23,076 nucleotides of DNA from CAYPIE01 sp964410665 (GCA_964410665.1 CAYPIE010000092.1:1-23076), one strand, 5' to 3'. Counted from the stretch's first letter, positions 6,869-15,654 are shown. Notes: a model not told the origin generated them from the sequence alone. A program made the numbers and translations.

Positions 6869-7798
6869 ATGCGCTGGCTGCTCCGTTTGTTGGCACTCGC
6901 CCTCGTGCTTTATTTGCTCTCGGGCATTACCCAGGTGCGACCCGAAGAGCAGGCGGTGGTCCGCCGCTTTGGCCGTTTTGTCGATCGCTGGGGACCGGGG
7001 CTGCATCTTGGCCTACCGTATGGTCTGGATCGGGTCGATCGCATCCCGGTGTCGGCGGTACGTCAAGTGAACATCGGCTATAACACCAACCTGGACTATC
7101 AGCCGTCCTTGCCTCCAGGGCAATTGCTGACGGCCGATCAGAACCTCATGAATCTGCAGGTCGCGGTCGAATATTTTGTCCGTACCGATCCCGGAGCCTT
7201 GGAAGACTATGTGCTCAAGCGCGATCGGGTGGATGCCTTGTTGAGCCTGAGCGTGGAAACCCTGATGACCGAGTGGGTCGCCAGTGTCCCGGTGGACACC
7301 GTGTTGCGCAGCGGCAGCGTGGCCTTGCCCGCCTGGCTGATGCAACGTTTGCCAGAGCGGATTGCTCCCTACCAACTGGGCATTGAAATTCAGCAGGCCA
7401 GTGTCGCCCTGCTCGCACCGCCCGATGAGGTCAAGGATGCCTTCGAGGCAGTCAATCAGGCGCAGAGCCAGATGCTCACCCGCGAGTATGAAGCGCGGCA
7501 ACAAGCTGACCGGCGCCAGGCCACCGCGCAGGAAGTCGCTTTCCGTGAACGTCAGCGGGCGGCGGCCTATCAGGCCGAGCAACGGGCCCTAGCCCGCGCG
7601 GAGGTCGAGGCCTTCCGCCAGCGCTTGCGGCAATATCAACAACTGCGTTCACTGAACCCGAAGATCCTGGCCTCCATCTGGTGGAATGAGATGGGCAGCC
7701 TGCTCACTGCCATGCAACGCAATGGCCGGATTGATCTGCTCGACACCTACCTAGATCAGGGTGGGCTGGATATCACGCAATTTCTTCCTCCCAAGTAA
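6869..7798 (+). CDS. hflK: HflK-like SPFH/band 7 membrane protein
   Basis: A 309-aa protein with an N-terminal membrane helix (about residues 3-20) and the HflK-type sequence EEQAVVRRFGRFV, then GPGLHLGLPYGLDRV. LLTADQNLMNLQVAVEYFV fits the HflK segment equivalent to LTGDENIVDV. The region APPDEVKDAFEAVNQAQ leads into an Arg/Glu/Gln-rich coiled-coil helix (about 205-255). HflK and HflC form a large cage-like complex around FtsH. The ATG at 6869 follows the hflC stop by 1 nt, with a GGGGG-rich purine stretch upstream, so translation is probably coupled. No ftsH is in the window. The protein is shorter than E. coli HflK (419 aa) because it lacks the long polar N-terminal tail. Confidence 0.85.
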   Translation: MRWLLRLLALALVLYLLSGITQVRPEEQAVVRRFGRFVDRWGPGLHLGLPYGLDRVDRIPVSAVRQVNIGYNTNLDYQPSLPPGQLLTADQNLMNLQVAVEYFVRTDPGALEDYVLKRDRVDALLSLSVETLMTEWVASVPVDTVLRSGSVALPAWLMQRLPERIAPYQLGIEIQQASVALLAPPDEVKDAFEAVNQAQSQMLTREYEARQQADRRQATAQEVAFRERQRAAAYQAEQRALARAEVEAFRQRLRQYQQLRSLNPKILASIWWNEMGSLLTAMQRNGRIDLLDTYLDQGGLDITQFLPPK

Positions 7799-7819
7799 AC
7801 AAGCAAACATGCAACGGTT

Positions 7820-8380
7820 ATGATTCGCTGGCACATCTTCAACCGCAAAGTGCATTACTGGGGCTCGCTGCTCATCGCAGCCCCGATCCTGGTGGTCATT
7901 GTCACGGGGATTCTGCTGCAGCTCAAAAAGGATCTCGACTGGGTGCAACCCCCCGAGCAGCGCGGCTCGACCAAGGTGCCGACCCTGTCCCCCGATCGCA
8001 TCCTGGCCATCTGCCAAACCCTTCCAGAACTGGAGATCGGCACCTGGGCAGACATTCATCGCATCGACATTCGGCCGTCCAAGGGCATTCTCAAGGTGAC
8101 CGCGCGCAACCGCTGGGAGGCCCAGATCGATCACGCCAGCGGCTCGGTGTTGCAGGTGGCTTACCGTCGGTCGGATTTAATCGAATCATTGCATGACGGT
8201 TCTTGGTTTCACGATCGAGCCAAGTTGTGGCTGTTTCTGCCCGCAGCCTTGGGTCTGTTGATCTTGTGGTTGACCGGGATGTACTTATTTGTCTTGCCTC
8301 TGTGGGTAAAACGGAGGCGTAACAGTGGAAAAAACGCGGGTAGCAGGAACCCTGGCAGCAATAATTCGTCTAAAAAGTGA
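7820..8380 (+). CDS. PepSY-associated membrane protein
   Basis: A 186-aa protein with two membrane helices, at residues 13-34 (LIAAPILVVIVTGILLQL) and about 136-160 (LFLPAALGLLILWLTGMYLFV). Between them is a periplasm-sized domain of about 100 residues with the PepSY-like pattern RIDIRPSKGILKV, then WEAQIDHASGSVLQ. The motif LIESLHDGSWFHDRAKLW just before the second helix is typical of the PepSY_TM family. The C-terminal tail is short and basic (KRRRNSGKN). Family members are found in iron-siderophore reduction and other membrane redox systems, but no specific role can be read here. It follows hflK by 21 bp on the same strand. The ribosome site is weak. Confidence 0.75.
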   Translation: MIRWHIFNRKVHYWGSLLIAAPILVVIVTGILLQLKKDLDWVQPPEQRGSTKVPTLSPDRILAICQTLPELEIGTWADIHRIDIRPSKGILKVTARNRWEAQIDHASGSVLQVAYRRSDLIESLHDGSWFHDRAKLWLFLPAALGLLILWLTGMYLFVLPLWVKRRRNSGKNAGSRNPGSNNSSKK

Positions 8381-8393
8381 AAATTATTCACTT
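8375..8393. repeat. AT-rich inverted repeat at pepSY stop
   Basis: AAGTGAA (8375-8381) and TTCACTT (8387-8393) form a perfect 7-bp inverted repeat around 5 nt. It contains the stop codon of the PepSY gene and ends 20 bp before the start of the HEAT-repeat gene. It could be a weak terminator or an operator; there is no T-run after it. Confidence 0.5.
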
Positions 8394-8413
8394 AGATGAA
8401 CTTGGGAGCTGCT

Positions 8414-8944
8414 ATGCTGGCCGCAAATCTCCGGACCGTGCTGGTGTTGGTGCTGAGTATTGGCTTTTTTGGGCTTGCCGTTCTGGAGGCAGCCAATCCC
8501 CTGGAAGCCCGAGCCCTTTACTATCGCAACCTTCTCAAAAATGCCCAGGATAGTAAGACTCGGGTGCGGGCGGCCGAACAACTGGGTGCCATCGGCCGGA
8601 TTGAGGCGATCTATGTCCGGTCTGCCACCGCGGATCTGGTGCAGCTCAGCCGAGACTCGGATGCGAAATGTCGCGTGGCAGCCGCGCAGGCGTTAGGACG
8701 CATTGATCCCGATCCGCAGTAGGTGCTGCCGGTGCTTGAGACCTTGCTCAAAGACGAAACCTTGGCGGTCCGTCTCGCCAGTGCGCAAGGCCTGGCGGCC
8801 ATGGGTCGCCATGGCAGCAGTGCTCTGAACGCGGTTCGCACGGCCATGCACAAGGATGCGCACGAACAAGCTGCCGTCGGGATCTACCGTGACGTCATTC
8901 AGACCCTCGGCGGCCGATCCGAATCGACCGGGAACGTTGACTGA
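8414..8944 (+). pseudogene. HEAT-repeat protein interrupted by an in-frame amber codon
   Basis: One reading frame runs from ATG 8414 (GGGAG 5 nt upstream) to TGA 8942-8944, broken by a single TAG at 8720-8722. The N-terminus (NLRTVLVLVLSIGFFGLAVLEA) looks like a signal or membrane anchor. Before the TAG the sequence has HEAT-like repeats (RVRAAEQLGAIGRIEA, RVAAAQALGRIDPD). After it the same repeat pattern goes on without a frame change (VLPVLETLLKDE, AVRLASAQGLAAMGR). CAG-TAG is one base from CAG-CAG. A recent nonsense mutation or a sequencing error is most likely. Restart at the GTG directly after the stop (8723) would give a 73-aa fragment. HEAT proteins usually act as protein-binding scaffolds; the partner is unknown. 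Confidence 0.7.
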
Positions 8945-8993
8945 AGCGGCGGTGCTTCGCTGCCCGGATGGTGCTATCTGCAGCCTGCTCCGC

Positions 8994-9012
8994 GTGCCTG
9001 CGAAGCGGGCAC
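8994..9012. terminator. Hairpin between convergent genes
   Basis: GTGCCTGC (8994-9001) pairs with GCGGGCAC (9005-9012) over 8 bp, including one G-U pair, around a GAA loop. It sits between the end of the HEAT-repeat gene and the stop of the minus-strand O-antigen ligase-like gene (9017). There is no T-run, so a terminator role is tentative. Confidence 0.35.
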
Positions 9013-9016
9013 AGGG

Positions 9017-10429
9017 TCAGTCGCGGCGGTTTTGCTCGGACTGCCAGGCGGGATGGCTGCTGAGATCGCGGAGCGATCCGTTGAGCGTCGAGGTGGTCTG
9101 CTGGGGCGTGGGTAGGCGGAGGGTTTGCTGCTGCAGTTGCCGCATGCTCGCTCCAAGCCCGATGCAGAAAAAGAACCCCGCAGCAAGGTCGGTGGGCAAC
9201 CACACGCCATTGAGCATCAGTAGCACACCGAACAGGGCGCCAAACAGTCCTGCTGCCATTGGGGCAGACGGCGTATTCCACTGCCAAGCCAACTGAACAA
9301 GATAGACCAAGCCAATGATCCCAATGGCTACGAACATGGCGACACCGACCGCTCCATACTGCAAGCGTAAGTGGATATAGTGCTGATCGATCGAGACGAA
9401 GCGTTCATCGGTTTCCGGAGGCAGGGAGATTTGCCGGCGTAAGTTGGTGCCGTAACCGAACCAACCCGCTTGTTCGAGGGGTTCCTGGTAAACCTTTGCC
9501 AGCAGCAGGCGATGCCGAGTCCCGGAGTATTCGAAGGATTCTCCGCGGATCTGGACGATCACGGTCAACGTTGGCGAGTTGCCGCTCAAACCCTCGGCAA
9601 AACGCACCAAGTCGTCCTTGAAGGAGAACGCCAGTCCACCAACGATCATAAACACGATCAGGAGAACGCTTCGGGCCCAGACCAGACGGAAGATGGCATA
9701 CCAGGCGAGGCTACAGACTAGGGCGATCAAGGCTCCGCGCGAGGCGGTACAGAAGATGGCGCAGCCTAACAATCCAGGGGTCAGCCGCCACCAGCTAGGC
9801 CCAAGCCCTTGGCGCGCACGACGAAATGCTTCGATCAACCAGGGCATCACCAGGACCAGGAGCAACCCGAGATAAATCGGGTGGTGCAAACCGACCTGGG
9901 CTCGCTTGATCCCCCAGCGATAATCTTCCCCGCCGAGTCTGTCGAACAAGCTCTTCCATGGATTGATCATGGTGACCGATTCGAGGATGGCATAAACACT
10001 GACGCCGAGGCATGCCCAAACGGCGACGCGGGTAATCGAGCCCAGGTCGCTGGGGTTTTGCACAAACCAGCGTCCCATCAGGTAAGGTAAGAACCAAAAG
10101 CGGGCTGCCTCAAACGGTGAGCCGAGGCGCAGATCATCGTTGAGATACTGGGCCACGATGATCGTGCCCACCATGCCCACGAACAGGACATCACTCAGCA
10201 GCGGACGAAACGATGGGAAGCGAATGGGTTGGGTCAAGAACACGGCGATCACTGCCAGGCTGACCACCGCCCTGGGGTCGAGGATAATCGTTCCCACCGA
10301 CAGCTTGAACCACACCGGGATGAGTAACAGGCCGGCAAACCAGCCCCACCACAGCGCGGGTTGCAGCCCATAGCGGAGCCCCGCCAGAAAAACGCCCAGA
10401 AAAGTCAGTGTACAGATGAAAAAATTCAT
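9017..10429 (-). CDS. O-antigen ligase/polymerase-like membrane protein (Wzy_C domain)
   Basis: A polytopic membrane protein of about 470 aa with roughly ten to twelve hydrophobic segments. The Wzy_C signature is visible in LGCAIFCTASRGALIALV, where an SRG motif sits inside a helix. A large polar loop follows and contains RHRLLLAKVYQEPLEQ and GWFGYGTNL, as in WaaL/Wzy-type enzymes that join or polymerise lipid-linked sugar chains on the outer face of the inner membrane. The polar C-terminal tail (about 50 aa) is rich in Gln, Thr and Ser. The start is uncertain. ATG 10429 opens the first membrane segment but lacks a clear ribosome site; a TTG at 10483 would add 18 residues. It diverges from two glycosyltransferase genes, which supports a surface-polysaccharide role. 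Confidence 0.8.
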   Translation of the reverse strand: MNFFICTLTFLGVFLAGLRYGLQPALWWGWFAGLLLIPVWFKLSVGTIILDPRAVVSLAVIAVFLTQPIRFPSFRPLLSDVLFVGMVGTIIVAQYLNDDLRLGSPFEAARFWFLPYLMGRWFVQNPSDLGSITRVAVWACLGVSVYAILESVTMINPWKSLFDRLGGEDYRWGIKRAQVGLHHPIYLGLLLVLVMPWLIEAFRRARQGLGPSWWRLTPGLLGCAIFCTASRGALIALVCSLAWYAIFRLVWARSVLLIVFMIVGGLAFSFKDDLVRFAEGLSGNSPTLTVIVQIRGESFEYSGTRHRLLLAKVYQEPLEQAGWFGYGTNLRRQISLPPETDERFVSIDQHYIHLRLQYGAVGVAMFVAIGIIGLVYLVQLAWQWNTPSAPMAAGLFGALFGVLLMLNGVWLPTDLAAGFFFCIGLGASMRQLQQQTLRLPTPQQTTSTLNGSLRDLSSHPAWQSEQNRRD

Positions 10430-10489
10430 AAAATGTAGAATAGATGGCCATGGCACACGGCCGAATAACCGTCCTGATGCCAAGTTTAC

Positions 10490-10501
10490 GATAACATTAT
10501 C
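10490..10501. promoter_or_regulatory. Palindrome in divergent promoter region
   Basis: GATAA-CA-TTATC is a perfect inverted repeat in the most AT-rich part of the space between the divergent O-antigen ligase-like gene and the glycosyltransferase genes. Its place fits an operator controlling one or both sides, but no regulator gene is nearby. Confidence 0.3.
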
Positions 10502-10611
10502 TCACTATTGATTCTCATAGGGCTTCCAACCGTGCACGCGAGGATTCTTGCCCGGGCGAAGATCCTTGCAGGCTCAAGCAGCTTCGCGAATGCTACGAAG
10601 GGATGTGGAGG

Positions 10612-11637
10612 ATGAGTGCCACAGGCGTCGTCGTGATCGGTCGCAATGAGGGGGAACGCCTACGCAAGTGTTTGGCCTCGGTGTTGGGGCAAACCGAAAG
10701 AGTCGTCTATGTGGATTCAGGTTCCACCGATGGCAGCGTCGAATTGGCCGGTCGACAGGGGGTGGTGACGGTCGATCTGGACTTAGAGATCCCGTTTACG
10801 GCTGCCCGGGCACGCAACGCCGGATTCGCCCGGCTTCGGCAACAATGGCCCGAACTGGAGTTTGTCCAATTCGTCGATGGCGACTGTGAACTCGAACCTA
10901 GCTGGCTGGACGCGGCCAGTGCTGCGTTGCAGGACCACCCCGACTGGGGGGTGGTCCTTGGTCGGCTTCGCGAACGCTATCCGGAGGCTTCAATCTACAA
11001 TCGTTTTTGTGATATGGAGTGGAATCCGCCGATCGGCGAGGCTTGGTCTTGCGGTGGCATTGCGCTGATGCGTATTCGCGCTTTCGCGGAAGTAGACGGA
11101 TTTCGCGAAAGCTTGATTGCCGGAGAGGAAGCCGAGCTGTGTCTCCGTTTACGCCAAGCTGGTTGGAAGGTGCATCGGCTGGCCCATGAGATGGCCTCGC
11201 ACGATGCGGCCATGACCCGCTTTGGCCAGTGGTGGAAACGCAATCTCCGCTCCGGACATGCGGTGGCTGAGGTGTCGCGCTTACACCGCCATCGCAAAGA
11301 CAATCTGTGGCAGCATGCCTATCGCAGCAACTTTCTCTGGGGCTTGTGGTTACCGGTCGGAGCGTTGGCGGCGGCTCCAGTCACCTGGGGAGTCAGCATT
11401 GTGGCCGGTCTGAGCCTCTTTGGAGTACAGTATCGCCGCATTGCTTGGGGACGGCAGGTCCAGGGGGATGCGCCGCAGGTTTCGCGACTTTATGCCCGCT
11501 ACTGTCTCGTCGGCAAGTTTCCACAGGCACTGGGTCAATTGCGCTACCACTGGCGGCGTTTACGCCGCCAACCCATTCGCTTGATTGAATACAAAGCCCC
11601 TGCTTCGCCGCGACCGCCTGAGGCTTCGGTTGCATGA
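10612..11637 (+). CDS. Glycosyltransferase family 2-like protein
   Basis: The 341-aa protein begins with the GT-A nucleotide-sugar-binding fold: TGVVVIGRNEGERL, then VVYVDSGSTDGS (residues about 31-42), and the metal-binding DxD-type FVDGDCE. WSCGGIALMRIRAFAEVDGF and GEEAELCLRLRQAGW match the acceptor-side part of GT2 enzymes. A hydrophobic segment near residues 245-270 may associate with the membrane. It probably adds a sugar to a lipid-linked or surface glycan. ATG 10612 is preferred because AAGGG lies 9 nt upstream; ATG 10603 in the same frame is an alternative. The stop overlaps the next gene's start by 4 nt (ATGA), so the two are very likely translated together. Confidence 0.88.
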   Translation: MSATGVVVIGRNEGERLRKCLASVLGQTERVVYVDSGSTDGSVELAGRQGVVTVDLDLEIPFTAARARNAGFARLRQQWPELEFVQFVDGDCELEPSWLDAASAALQDHPDWGVVLGRLRERYPEASIYNRFCDMEWNPPIGEAWSCGGIALMRIRAFAEVDGFRESLIAGEEAELCLRLRQAGWKVHRLAHEMASHDAAMTRFGQWWKRNLRSGHAVAEVSRLHRHRKDNLWQHAYRSNFLWGLWLPVGALAAAPVTWGVSIVAGLSLFGVQYRRIAWGRQVQGDAPQVSRLYARYCLVGKFPQALGQLRYHWRRLRRQPIRLIEYKAPASPRPPEASVA

Positions 11638-12869
11638 AAATTGCCTATTTCACCAATGTCTATCCTCATGTGCGGCACACCTTTATTCGTCGAGAAATCA
11701 CCGCTCTCGAGCAGCAGGGACAGCCGATTGTCCGCTTTAGCATTCGCCGCAGTGAGGCGAAACTCATCGATCCGGCCGACCTGGCCGAGCAGGAACGCAC
11801 ACGCGTGATCTTCGATCGCCGGCTGCCCGGCTTGCTTTGGGCGTTGTTGGCAAGCCTGGTCGGTCGGCCTTGGCGCTTTGTTCCGGCCGTCGGGCAAGCG
11901 TTTGCCCTAGGTTGGCGGGCTGGCAAGTTGCTGCGACATGCCATCTATTTGGCAGAGGCGTGTGTGTTGCGCAAGTGGCTGTGCGACGCGGGGGTGGACC
12001 ACGTCCATGTCCATTTTGCCACCAATCCCGCGACCGTGGCCTTGCTGGTGCAGACGCTGGGGGGGCCAGCCTACAGCTTGACGATTCATGGCCCCGAAGA
12101 ATGGGACCAACCGGAAGCCCTCTCGTTGCCGCAGAAATATATCAACGCACGTTTCGTGGTCGCCGTCAGTCACTACGGGCGGGCTCAGGTGCTGCGCTTC
12201 TGTCGCCATGAACACTGGCAGCGGGTGCGCGTGATTCGCTGTGGCGTCGATGCCAGTTTCTTGCACGGGGAACCGACTCCAGTGCCGGATACCTCGCAGC
12301 TGGTGTGCGTCGGAGGACTGGTTGCCCAGAAGGGCCATTTGATTCTGCTCGAGTCGCTGCATCAGCTGCAACAGGAAGGGGTTCCGTTTACCATGGCCCT
12401 GGTGGGCGACGGACCCTTGCGACCCTTGCTCGAACGCCGCATCCGAGAGCTCGACCTCTTCGAGCGGGTTCACCTGCTGGGTTGGCAGAGTAATGCCGGG
12501 GTGCGCGAGCAATTGTTGGCGTCGCGGGCGCTGGTCATGGCCAGTCTTGCGGAAAACCTGCCGGTGGCGATGATGGAAGCCCTGGCGTTGGGGCGGCCGG
12601 TGATCGGGACCTATTTGGCCGGCATCCCTGAGCTGATCGAACCGGGGGTCACGGGCTTTCTGGTGCCGGCTAGTGATGCCGTCGGTCTGGCTCAGATGCT
12701 CCGACGGGTGCTGCAGACGGAAGTCGCTGAACTGACCGCTTTAAGCCAGCAAGGGGCGGCTCGGGTGGCCCAGCAGCATGATGTCTCCTGCGAAGCCGCG
12801 AAGCTGGCTCAGTGCTTTCGAGCAATCGCCTCGGACCACCGCGGCTCAGGCATTACTCCACCGACATGA
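11634..12869 (+). CDS. Glycosyltransferase family 4-like protein
   Basis: A 411-aa GT-B fold enzyme. The N-terminal half starts MKIAYFTNVYPHVRHTFIRREI and holds HVHFATNPATVALL and SLTIHGPEEW (acceptor side). The C-terminal half carries LVCVGGLVAQKGHLILLE, ALVGDGPLRPLLE and the donor-binding ENLPVAMMEALALGRPVI with an EX7E pair, all typical of GT4 enzymes. It likely acts on the same glycan as the overlapping upstream GT2-like gene. It runs tail-to-tail into the glgX-like gene: the last 17 bp (12853-12869) are shared by both coding regions, leaving no room for a separate terminator. Confidence 0.9.
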   Translation: MKIAYFTNVYPHVRHTFIRREITALEQQGQPIVRFSIRRSEAKLIDPADLAEQERTRVIFDRRLPGLLWALLASLVGRPWRFVPAVGQAFALGWRAGKLLRHAIYLAEACVLRKWLCDAGVDHVHVHFATNPATVALLVQTLGGPAYSLTIHGPEEWDQPEALSLPQKYINARFVVAVSHYGRAQVLRFCRHEHWQRVRVIRCGVDASFLHGEPTPVPDTSQLVCVGGLVAQKGHLILLESLHQLQQEGVPFTMALVGDGPLRPLLERRIRELDLFERVHLLGWQSNAGVREQLLASRALVMASLAENLPVAMMEALALGRPVIGTYLAGIPELIEPGVTGFLVPASDAVGLAQMLRRVLQTEVAELTALSQQGAARVAQQHDVSCEAAKLAQCFRAIASDHRGSGITPPT

Positions 12870-15090
12870 GAATGATCAACGAATGAGGGGCTACGAGGTA
12901 CTGCTGCCCCTCGGTGATCGGCGGGGCATCGGCTTCGGCGACAATGTCCCGCGGGGAGTGCAGGGCGGTATCCACAATCCGCCGCCAGGGGCGTCGCGTT
13001 GGTGCATACGGAATGCGAAAGGCGATCGATTCGCGCCAGGCATTCATCGCGACATAAAAATCCCGGTCGGGGACAAAGTCGAGTTCGAGTTCACGACCGG
13101 TGTAGCGACCATCCAGGCTGAAGGCCAGGATCTTGCTGAAGTAGCCAAAGTCCGGTTTGCCCGGCTGTGGCCCATGCCAGATGATGTCGGCCGGATGATC
13201 GGGCAATGGGGGCTCTGGCCAGGCATGGCTGGAAAAATACTTGCCGGCAATTTTGGGGACGCCGGCTTCTTGCGGTCGCACTGGACCCGCGGCGGGGAAG
13301 GCCTCCGGTCCGACGGCGGGGCGGCTGCCACCATCCAAGGTTTGCTTGATTTTGCCCTGAAAAAAACGCCGCCGGCGAAACACCGGATGGCGTTTGCGTA
13401 GCTGGATCATTTCGCGGACAAAGCGGAGGAAGTCGGCATTTTCTTCGGCGAACCGCCAGTCGACCCAAGAGAGTTCGTTGTCTTGACACCAGGCATTGTT
13501 ATTGCCTTGCTGGGTCCTGAGAAACTCATCACCGGCCAGGAGCATGGGTACCCCTTGCGACAACAGCAGGGTCGCGATCAAGTTCTTGGCCTGACGCTGA
13601 CGTAATTCGAGAACCTGCGGCTTGGTCGAGGGACCTTCGATACCACAGTTCCAACTGTGGTTATCATTCGATCCATCGAGGTTGTTCTCGCCATTGGCCT
13701 CATTGTGCTTGTGGTTATAGCTCACCAGATCGGCCAAGGTAAAGCCATCGTGACAGGTGATAAAGTTGATCGAATGGCGGGGCAGACGCCCGTTCCATTG
13801 ATATAAGTCGGCACTGCCACAAATGCGGCTGGCCAGGGCACCCGCGCAGCCCGCATCGCCACGCCAGAACCGCCGCACATCGTCGCGATAGCGACCATTC
13901 CATTCCGACCAGCGCCGACCAAAGGGGAAGTGGCCGACCTGATAGAGCCCCCCCGCATCCCAGGGCTCGGCAATCAATTTGGTGTCGGCGAGGACGCCAT
14001 CCTCGGCAATGGTCTCGATGGTCGGGGGCTCGACCAGCACCTCGCCGGTGGCGCTGCGACCGAGAATCGAGGCCAGATCAAAGCGAAAGCCATCGACGTG
14101 CATGTCGCCCACCCAGTAGCGTAAGCAGGTCATGAGTAACTCACGCACCACCGGATGGTTGCAGTTCATGGTATTGCCACAACCGGAGAAGTTGAGGTAT
14201 TCCCCGTTGGGACCGAGCATGTAGTAAAGCTCGTTATCCAGCCCACGGAACGAGTAGGTCCGCCCTTGCTCGTTGCCCTCGCCAGTATGGTTGAAGACGA
14301 CGTCGAGGATGATTTCGATCCCGGCCTGGTGCAGGGCCCGGACGAGATCGCGGAACTCATGCAGCTGGCCGTATTCATGGCCGCTGGCGGCATAGGCTGC
14401 CTTCGGAGCGGCAAAGGCAATACTGTTGTAACCCCAGAAATTCTGCAAAGGCTCGCCGGTTTTGGGGTTGGTAAACGGGCAGTCGCACTCGTCAAACTCG
14501 TGGATGGGCAGTAGCTCCACGGCGGTGACGCCAAGCCACTTGAGGTAGGGAATCTTCTCGATCAGGCCACGAAAGGTACCCGGGGCCGAGACGCCGGCGG
14601 AAGGATGCCAGGTGAAGCCGCGGACATGGAGCTCGTAGATGATGGAATCTTCCATTTGCCGTAACGGCGGGGCATCATCTTGCCAATCGTAGCGGGTCAG
14701 GCGGTGAAAGACGCTGCGGCGGCCAGTCCGCAGTGGATCGGATTCGCAAGTGGCTCCCCAGTCGGCTCCATCGGAGAGCATGGTGGCGGCTGGATCAAGC
14801 AAGATAAGCTTGGGGTCGTAACGGTGCCGGGTGCCGGTCGGTCCATTGACCCGCCAGCCAAAGCGGAAGGAATCGGGCAGCCCTTGGACCAGTAAGTGCC
14901 AGTGGTCGCCGGTGCGGTGCGAGCGGGGATCGAGAACCAACTCGGTGAGCGGATGGTCCTGTGCTAGAGGCGTGATGACCAAGGTGACTGCGGTGCCATG
15001 GCGGCAGTGCAGGGCAAAGTTCACCCCCTCGGCGGTTCGCGTCGCCCCAAGGGGAAGTGGGCGCCCCCGCGCGATATGCAGATTGCTCAT
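12853..15090 (-). CDS. glgX: Glycogen debranching enzyme, GlgX type
   Basis: A 745-aa GH13 isoamylase-type enzyme that cleaves alpha-1,6 branches of glycogen. The N-terminal CBM48-like domain is at about residues 8-100 (RGRPLPLGATRTAEGVNFAL). The catalytic barrel follows, with DVVFNHT (263-269), the nucleophile D338 in DGFRFDLA, the acid E375 in LIAEPWD, and the transition-state residues H447-D448 in FITCHDGF. The segment NFWGYNSIAFAAP is typical of the GlgX/TreX group. The C-terminus ends in the usual beta domain (APHSLIILMSVE). The frame is open for another 40 codons upstream, but MSNLHIARGRPLP is the conserved beginning; no strong ribosome site is seen. The 3' end overlaps the GT4 gene. 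No other glycogen gene is in the window. Confidence 0.93.
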   Translation of the reverse strand: MSNLHIARGRPLPLGATRTAEGVNFALHCRHGTAVTLVITPLAQDHPLTELVLDPRSHRTGDHWHLLVQGLPDSFRFGWRVNGPTGTRHRYDPKLILLDPAATMLSDGADWGATCESDPLRTGRRSVFHRLTRYDWQDDAPPLRQMEDSIIYELHVRGFTWHPSAGVSAPGTFRGLIEKIPYLKWLGVTAVELLPIHEFDECDCPFTNPKTGEPLQNFWGYNSIAFAAPKAAYAASGHEYGQLHEFRDLVRALHQAGIEIILDVVFNHTGEGNEQGRTYSFRGLDNELYYMLGPNGEYLNFSGCGNTMNCNHPVVRELLMTCLRYWVGDMHVDGFRFDLASILGRSATGEVLVEPPTIETIAEDGVLADTKLIAEPWDAGGLYQVGHFPFGRRWSEWNGRYRDDVRRFWRGDAGCAGALASRICGSADLYQWNGRLPRHSINFITCHDGFTLADLVSYNHKHNEANGENNLDGSNDNHSWNCGIEGPSTKPQVLELRQRQAKNLIATLLLSQGVPMLLAGDEFLRTQQGNNNAWCQDNELSWVDWRFAEENADFLRFVREMIQLRKRHPVFRRRRFFQGKIKQTLDGGSRPAVGPEAFPAAGPVRPQEAGVPKIAGKYFSSHAWPEPPLPDHPADIIWHGPQPGKPDFGYFSKILAFSLDGRYTGRELELDFVPDRDFYVAMNAWRESIAFRIPYAPTRRPWRRIVDTALHSPRDIVAEADAPPITEGQQYLVAPHSLIILMSVE

Positions 15091-15510
15091 ACGGCTGGCT
15101 TCGTTCGCTGGAGTCAAGTTCGCGTCAAGTTCGTCGCGTCCTGCATACGATAATATGCTAAGTACCGCTCGCGGCAATCGGAGACGGCCCATTCCTAAGT
15201 CCCTGCCCAACTCGGTGCAAGAATTTCTTGAGACAATTTTGCTTTTCGCGCTTGCATTGCCTAGAATCGCATGTAGGATATCTACTCTTTCAGTAGGCGA
15301 CTCGCCCGCTGAGCACCTTTTTCGCGTCGTGTACCGATTGACGCTCTTGAAGCTTTGTCTGGTAATGCTTTGCCTGGACCTGGCGACAGAACATCAGAAC
15401 ATCGGTGACGCGTCTGTGCATCCATCCGCCGACTCCACGAAGTATTTGGAGTAGTGAAAGTACAAAGTACTTGGAACAGTTTGGGAGTGTCGACAACCTT
15501 CGGTGTGCAT

Positions 15511-15572
15511 ACCCTCCAGGGTCGGACCCTGGTGATCAATGTTGATCACAAAGCAATAATCGCAACAGTTGC
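15511..15572. promoter_or_regulatory. Cluster of back-to-back palindromes in the rho leader
   Basis: Three inverted repeats lie within 62 bp. CCAGGGTC-G-GACCCTGG is at 15516-15532. GTGATCAA-TG-TTGATCAC at 15532-15549 shares one base with the first. GCAAC-A-GTTGC is at 15562-15572. An overlapping ACCCT-CC-AGGGT (15511-15522) offers an alternative pairing. These may be operators or mutually exclusive RNA stems. Confidence 0.5.
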
Positions 15573-15654
15573 AAACCATTGTTTACAAAGCATCGACTTC
15601 CACAAATTCATGCATTGATGCTGATCGACCTGTTCAGTCCACCGATCTCAAGCT

